Virus record (IMG/VR): IMGVR_UViG_3300021375_000090
Span: 1 to 35,017 of that record
Strand: one strand, 5' to 3'
DNA length: 35,017 nucleotides
From: a virus
Under the pieces are notes generated by a model. That model had not been told where the DNA came from. It saw only the letters and a list, made by a program, of their open reading frames with translations, and did no database searches. The position numbers were made by a program, and so were the translations under genes. The number at the start of each line of letters is the position of its first letter. The first letter of the stretch is position 1. Below are positions 32,248-35,017 of this stretch, one piece after another.

Positions 32248-32276
32248 ATTATAGCAGAGTTAAATATCAAAGTCAA
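32248..32276 (-). promoter_or_regulatory. Sigma70-type early promoter for primase-helicase
   Basis: On the minus strand: TTGACT (32271-32276), a 17-nt spacer and TATAAT (32248-32253). The -10 element is followed by 6 nt and then the ATG at 32241, so the expected start of transcription is the start codon itself. Confidence 0.88.
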
Positions 32277-32283
32277 ATAGAAT

Positions 32284-33072
32284 TTAGTTTCTAACGTGAA
32301 TATTGGAAATAGTACTATTGGCATCGTCCGGGTAACTTATAACTCTTACCCAGTTGCAGTTGACGGAAAATGATTTGTGTAGGATATCAGTGGTACCAGA
32401 AATAGCTACATTGCTTATTACATCAAACCAATCTGAATGTGCATCGTCGGCATCGGGTGTTGTATGCAAACAACTTGCTTGTATTTTTATATTTCCTGTA
32501 TAGGTTGAATGATACACTGCTACACTGTGTTGGGCATTTTGGAAGTTACTATCCAAGTTACCAAAGAACGCACTCGAAACAAAAACATTGTTTGTTGGTT
32601 CTAACATTGTAGTATTAAACTGTGTAGGGATTGGTTCGAGAACTGCTTGTTCTGATATTTCAATGTCTAATGCAACATCATTATTTTGATTTGAATACAT
32701 TGGCAAGTCTACACCGTTTTCGTTTGTTCTAGTAATATACATTCTATATAGACCTGGATTAATATTTTGTAAATCGCCTTCTGTGAGATGTAACTTTACC
32801 ATTCCTGTATCGCTAGTAACTTCAATTCTTTTAGTAAGTAGTCTAGTTCTCGATGCTGGATTCACAATGTATGCAACAACATCATCTGTGAATACAGGTT
32901 GTAGTTTTCTATCGCGGTTTCTAATATTAAAGTTGATTGTATTAGTTAACCCTTTGTGTGCTATTAGTGATTTATTGTTCATTGGTTTGTTATCCACATG
33001 TAAGTTGTTGGCCTCAATTACGAGATCTACTGAATTCTCGTACAAATATAGTCTGTTATTGGCATGATTCAT
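32284..33072 (-). CDS. Late virion structural protein (262 aa)
   Basis: The 262-aa product is beta-rich with an N-terminal segment (NRLYLYENSVDLVIEANNLH) and a region (DDVVAYIVNPASRTRLLTKR then TGMVKLHLTEGDL) that has the rhythm of an immunoglobulin-like or BppU N-terminal fold of tail or baseplate proteins. The C-terminal half is Asn/Thr/Ser rich. No catalytic motif is visible. The late promoter at 33097-33104 and AAAGG upstream of the ATG support a virion role. The family match is by composition only. Confidence 0.65.
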   Translation of the reverse strand: MNHANNRLYLYENSVDLVIEANNLHVDNKPMNNKSLIAHKGLTNTINFNIRNRDRKLQPVFTDDVVAYIVNPASRTRLLTKRIEVTSDTGMVKLHLTEGDLQNINPGLYRMYITRTNENGVDLPMYSNQNNDVALDIEISEQAVLEPIPTQFNTTMLEPTNNVFVSSAFFGNLDSNFQNAQHSVAVYHSTYTGNIKIQASCLHTTPDADDAHSDWFDVISNVAISGTTDILHKSFSVNCNWVRVISYPDDANSTISNIHVRN

Positions 33073-33096
33073 ATAATATATACCTTTCTATTACAG

Positions 33097-33104
33097 TATT
33101 TATC
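33097..33104 (-). promoter_or_regulatory. Late promoter GATAAATA
   Basis: GATAAATACTG on the minus strand, 24 nt upstream of the ATG at 33072. It lies in the divergent gap to the plus-strand gene at 33127. Confidence 0.7.
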
Positions 33105-33126
33105 TATTACTAAGGTAAATATCGTT

Positions 33127-33498
33127 ATGCAAGAAATTGATCAAGAGCGGTTTCCGTTCATTACTGGAATTACCTATGCTAGTTCCGAGTATTACGGGAT
33201 AGTAGTTAATTATGATAACACTATACTAACAATGTACGACCTAGCAAAAATGCCAGACTTGGAAACTAGAACTTCGTTTGTTACCATGGGTGAAACTTGG
33301 TGGTGGGAATCTAATCGACTTTTACCAATTGATGTGTTTTTGCATCACGAAATGAAACCTTACCAAAAATACTTAACCACAATGGTTATGAAAGATGTAG
33401 ATCATATGTTTGGTCCAATGACTACCTTACAGAATATGTTAAAGAAGCGTATTAAGAGGAGAGGTATTCAGTTACAAAATGTTAGGCGAACAGACTAA
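33127..33498 (+). CDS. Uncharacterised protein on the plus strand (123 aa)
   Basis: I start at the ATG at 33127 (MQEIDQERFPF), because the longer frame to 33064 crosses the divergent promoter region and overlaps the start of the neighbour. The product has a beta-rich N-terminal half (YYGIVVNYDNTILTMYD), an aromatic stretch (GETWWWESNRLL) and a basic C-terminus (KKRIKRRGIQ). No family recognised. TAAGG 11 nt upstream may serve as ribosome site; no clear plus-strand promoter is seen. It overlaps the convergent mini-DnaE gene by four bases. Confidence 0.65.
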   Translation: MQEIDQERFPFITGITYASSEYYGIVVNYDNTILTMYDLAKMPDLETRTSFVTMGETWWWESNRLLPIDVFLHHEMKPYQKYLTTMVMKDVDHMFGPMTTLQNMLKKRIKRRGIQLQNVRRTD

Positions 33499-34064
33499 CC
33501 TTCACAAATCCTATTTAACTGTACCACAATTGCTGTAGCAAATGCAATAGCATGGGCTTTCTTAAAATAGTATTCACCTGATTCAGGTTTTACCCAAACA
33601 GTTTTCTCTATCTCTTCAAAAGATTTGCCTTGTAAATGTTTTTTACCTGGACGAATAATAGCAAGTATCATTGCTAGTTCTTCAACACTAGTAGGTTTGT
33701 ATTCTTGCAATACATTTAAATAATTATTTACATGATACAACTGAGATACTACTTCGTTATGTAATAAGAGTTCCCACAATGGTTCAGTGTTAAGCAATTT
33801 ATTTAAGTGTGCTTCGTCTTTGATATTTGCATACACACTGTTATTAAGATAGTCGACTTTAAACCAACCCTCTTCTTCTGCTTGTTTGTGATCTATTGTG
33901 CTGTATCCTTCTAATGGAAACTTAGGAATGTTCTGAAAGTAGACACCAGTATTGTGTTTGGTAAACTTACCGTCCTTCTCAATACTTGCAGGTGTATGCT
34001 TAATAAGGTCGAGAAAGTTATCTCGATTAGCCATATCAATATCTACATCAAAATTAATCTTCAC
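33495..34064 (-). CDS. Miniature DnaE-like (C-family polymerase core) protein
   Basis: The 189-aa product starts from GTG at 34064, overlapping mazG by 11 nt. Its first residues NFDVDIDMANRD align with the E. coli DnaE palm motif FDVDFCMEKRD that holds two catalytic Asp residues (Asp6 and Asp8 here). FKVDYL with Asp71 fits the third (KFDFLG). HNTGVYF at 37-43 fits HAAGVV, LAMILAIIRPG fits the ALYRPG segment and YYFKKAHAIAFA fits FNKSHAAAYA. The order is the same as in DnaE, but PHP, most of fingers, beta-binding and OB regions are missing. It may be a cut-down enzyme, an inhibitor or decoy, or a clamp-loader partner. Function is not known to me. Confidence 0.6.
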   Translation of the reverse strand: MKINFDVDIDMANRDNFLDLIKHTPASIEKDGKFTKHNTGVYFQNIPKFPLEGYSTIDHKQAEEEGWFKVDYLNNSVYANIKDEAHLNKLLNTEPLWELLLHNEVVSQLYHVNNYLNVLQEYKPTSVEELAMILAIIRPGKKHLQGKSFEEIEKTVWVKPESGEYYFKKAHAIAFATAIVVQLNRICEG

Positions 34065-34305
34065 TGAACAATAAACTCCACTTCATTAGTTTTTCTTTTT
34101 TAACTTTTATTCTATCTGCTATTTGTTTATCACTTACGAGGCCACCATCACGCAAAATTTCGATCATACACATAACATCACCAATTTCTTCTTGTAGTTG
34201 TGTGTAGTCACTGTCCTCTCCAAAACGCAACATCTTGCTACATGCTTGTATTAGCTCTCCACATTCTTCCATTGTGATTACTAACATTTCTTCTTTCTTT
34301 TTCAT
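34054..34305 (-). CDS. mazG: MazG-like NTP pyrophosphohydrolase
   Basis: I start at the ATG at 34305 with GGAAAG upstream, giving 83 aa; the longer frame overlaps the previous gene. EECGE at about 13-17 and EEIGDVM at about 39-45 form the ExxE...ExxD metal site of all-alpha NTP pyrophosphohydrolases. The enzyme hydrolyses non-canonical or regulatory nucleotides; in marine phages MazG may alter (p)ppGpp or clean nucleotide pools. It is the middle gene of a three-gene operon with the FG-GAP protein and the mini-DnaE protein. The product is short, as is usual for phage MazG. Confidence 0.85.
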   Translation of the reverse strand: MKKKEEMLVITMEECGELIQACSKMLRFGEDSDYTQLQEEIGDVMCMIEILRDGGLVSDKQIADRIKVKKEKLMKWSLLFSED

Positions 34306-34306
34306 A

Positions 34307-35017
34307 TTACTTTCCATACCAAATATTAATATAACCTGACTTATTTTCAAATGCTGTACCATCGTTTACCCATTCTGGTAAGTTAGGAACCTGTGTACCT
34401 GTGTGGTACTGTATTAGGTCTGTGATACCATCGCCATTTAAGTCTCCAAGTACACCTTCGGGTGTTGATACAATACAGTTGTTATCTGCATCGCAGATAT
34501 CTTGCTGTGGTAAAGGTGGCAGTTGATTTCGTTGATGAAATACTAAGTTACCTTCTTTGTCATTGATGTAAATATAAGGTTCGCCTTCTTGACCGTAACC
34601 ACCTGATGACCAGTAGTCCATGTAACCATCACCATTTAAATCAACAGTTTGCTTATGCACACCAGCACCAGTAATAAACTTTTCTGGGAATGGGTTATCT
34701 TGCATTACAAGTCTGTTACCTTCCATAGCAAAAAGTATTCTAACTGTACCGCCTTCGAGTTGTGTGTTACAGTCATACTCAGTATTCTCATTGTATTGCT
34801 GGCCGTTAGCAAGACGTTGTACAGCCGCAAATGCCAACAGCATTGGCTCGCTGTCTGGTGTTGGCCACCAAAGTTCAAAATGGTCCCATGCAAGTCCACC
34901 AAAATAATGTTCGCCGTTTACTGCTACAATTTCGTTACGAGCACACCAAGTTGATACTTGCGGATCTCCCCATTCGAGACATCCTAATTCATCACATGTA
35001 TCGTACACCAATGTTTC
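34307..35017 (-). CDS. FG-GAP/EF-hand-like calcium-binding protein, 5' end cut
   Basis: The reading frame stays open to the right window edge (a TTG at 35011 is not a convincing start), so the N-terminus is missing. The visible 236 residues contain two DxNxDGxxD calcium loops, DLNGDGYMDYW and DLNGDGITDLI, as in FG-GAP or dockerin-like repeats. Several cysteines (CDELGC, WCARN, DCNT, DICDADNNC) suggest disulphides and an extracytoplasmic or virion-surface location. Trp-rich segments (HFELWWPTPDSE) could bind sugar. It ends 1 nt before the mazG ATG. A surface-binding role is inferred. Confidence 0.6.
   Translation of the reverse strand, partial: ETLVYDTCDELGCLEWGDPQVSTWCARNEIVAVNGEHYFGGLAWDHFELWWPTPDSEPMLLAFAAVQRLANGQQYNENTEYDCNTQLEGGTVRILFAMEGNRLVMQDNPFPEKFITGAGVHKQTVDLNGDGYMDYWSSGGYGQEGEPYIYINDKEGNLVFHQRNQLPPLPQQDICDADNNCIVSTPEGVLGDLNGDGITDLIQYHTGTQVPNLPEWVNDGTAFENKSGYINIWYGK

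Noticed and set aside
1-35017. tRNA genes, CRISPR arrays, insertion sequences or integration sites
   Set aside because: I saw no cloverleaf with a T-arm GGTTCGA context outside a gene, no spaced repeats, no transposase or integrase and no terminal inverted repeats. A tRNA scan would be needed to be certain.

Overview
This window looks like part of the genome of a lytic, AT-rich, T4-like marine myovirus. The evidence is a T4-style replication pair (DnaB-family helicase and TOPRIM primase), class Ia ribonucleotide reductase, a PAAR spike tip, and many copies of a T4-type late promoter (xATAAATA). Three near-perfect bacterial sigma70 promoters sit in front of early-type genes. The lack of integrase or repressor genes and the dense overlapping gene order also fit. 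MazG, a 2OG-Fe(II) oxygenase, an Sm-like protein and SGNH and PP-loop proteins are typical of marine T4-likes (cyanophages and pelagiphages). No photosynthesis gene is present, so the host is not settled. Almost all genes are on the minus strand.

Layout, left to right. At 1-451 is the N-terminal part of a PP-loop ATPase (minus), cut by the window edge. At 547-3223 are two plus-strand genes: a subtilisin-like protease, a terminator, and a radical-SAM-like protein without the cluster cysteines. At 3220-4473 are late minus-strand genes: PAAR, four overlapping micro-genes of 42-57 codons, and an Sm-like protein. At 4504-8741 is an early operon nrdA-nrdB-SGNH behind a sigma70 promoter. At 8738-11709 are an unknown protein and an 841-aa fibre-like structural protein. 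At 11781-12966 a PD-(D/E)XK exonuclease and a 2OG-Fe(II) oxygenase lie behind a consensus sigma70 promoter.

From 13014 to 29843 there is a block of late genes of about 17 kb. Many products begin with a short motif of the form M-[RK]-[IL]-x-[DE]-I-[IV]-x-E, or carry an early (I/L)-x-E followed by G, S, A or another residue. This resembles the T4 capsid-targeting sequence and its prohead-protease cut site. The block encodes a 1678-aa protein with an amidoligase-like domain and a C-terminal nuclease-like domain, a KxDG nucleotidyltransferase-like protein, a ParB-like protein, a very basic 94-aa protein and a 930-aa repeat-containing protein. My reading is that these are capsid-internal proteins, possibly delivered with the DNA. 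Inserted in the block are three small genes (80-97 aa), each with its own late promoter, ribosome site and terminator.

From 29882 to 32276 lie the helicase and primase genes behind a third sigma70 promoter. Then come a late structural gene (32284-33072), an unknown plus-strand gene (33127-33498), and a minus-strand operon running in from the right edge: an FG-GAP-like calcium-binding protein, MazG, and a 189-aa protein that looks like a miniaturised DnaE (C-family polymerase) core.

The strongest candidates for something undescribed are the shared capsid-targeting-like leader on a cocktail of enzymes, the mini-DnaE protein, the micro-gene cluster, and three late promoters placed exactly five bases before an ATG, which predicts leaderless mRNAs.
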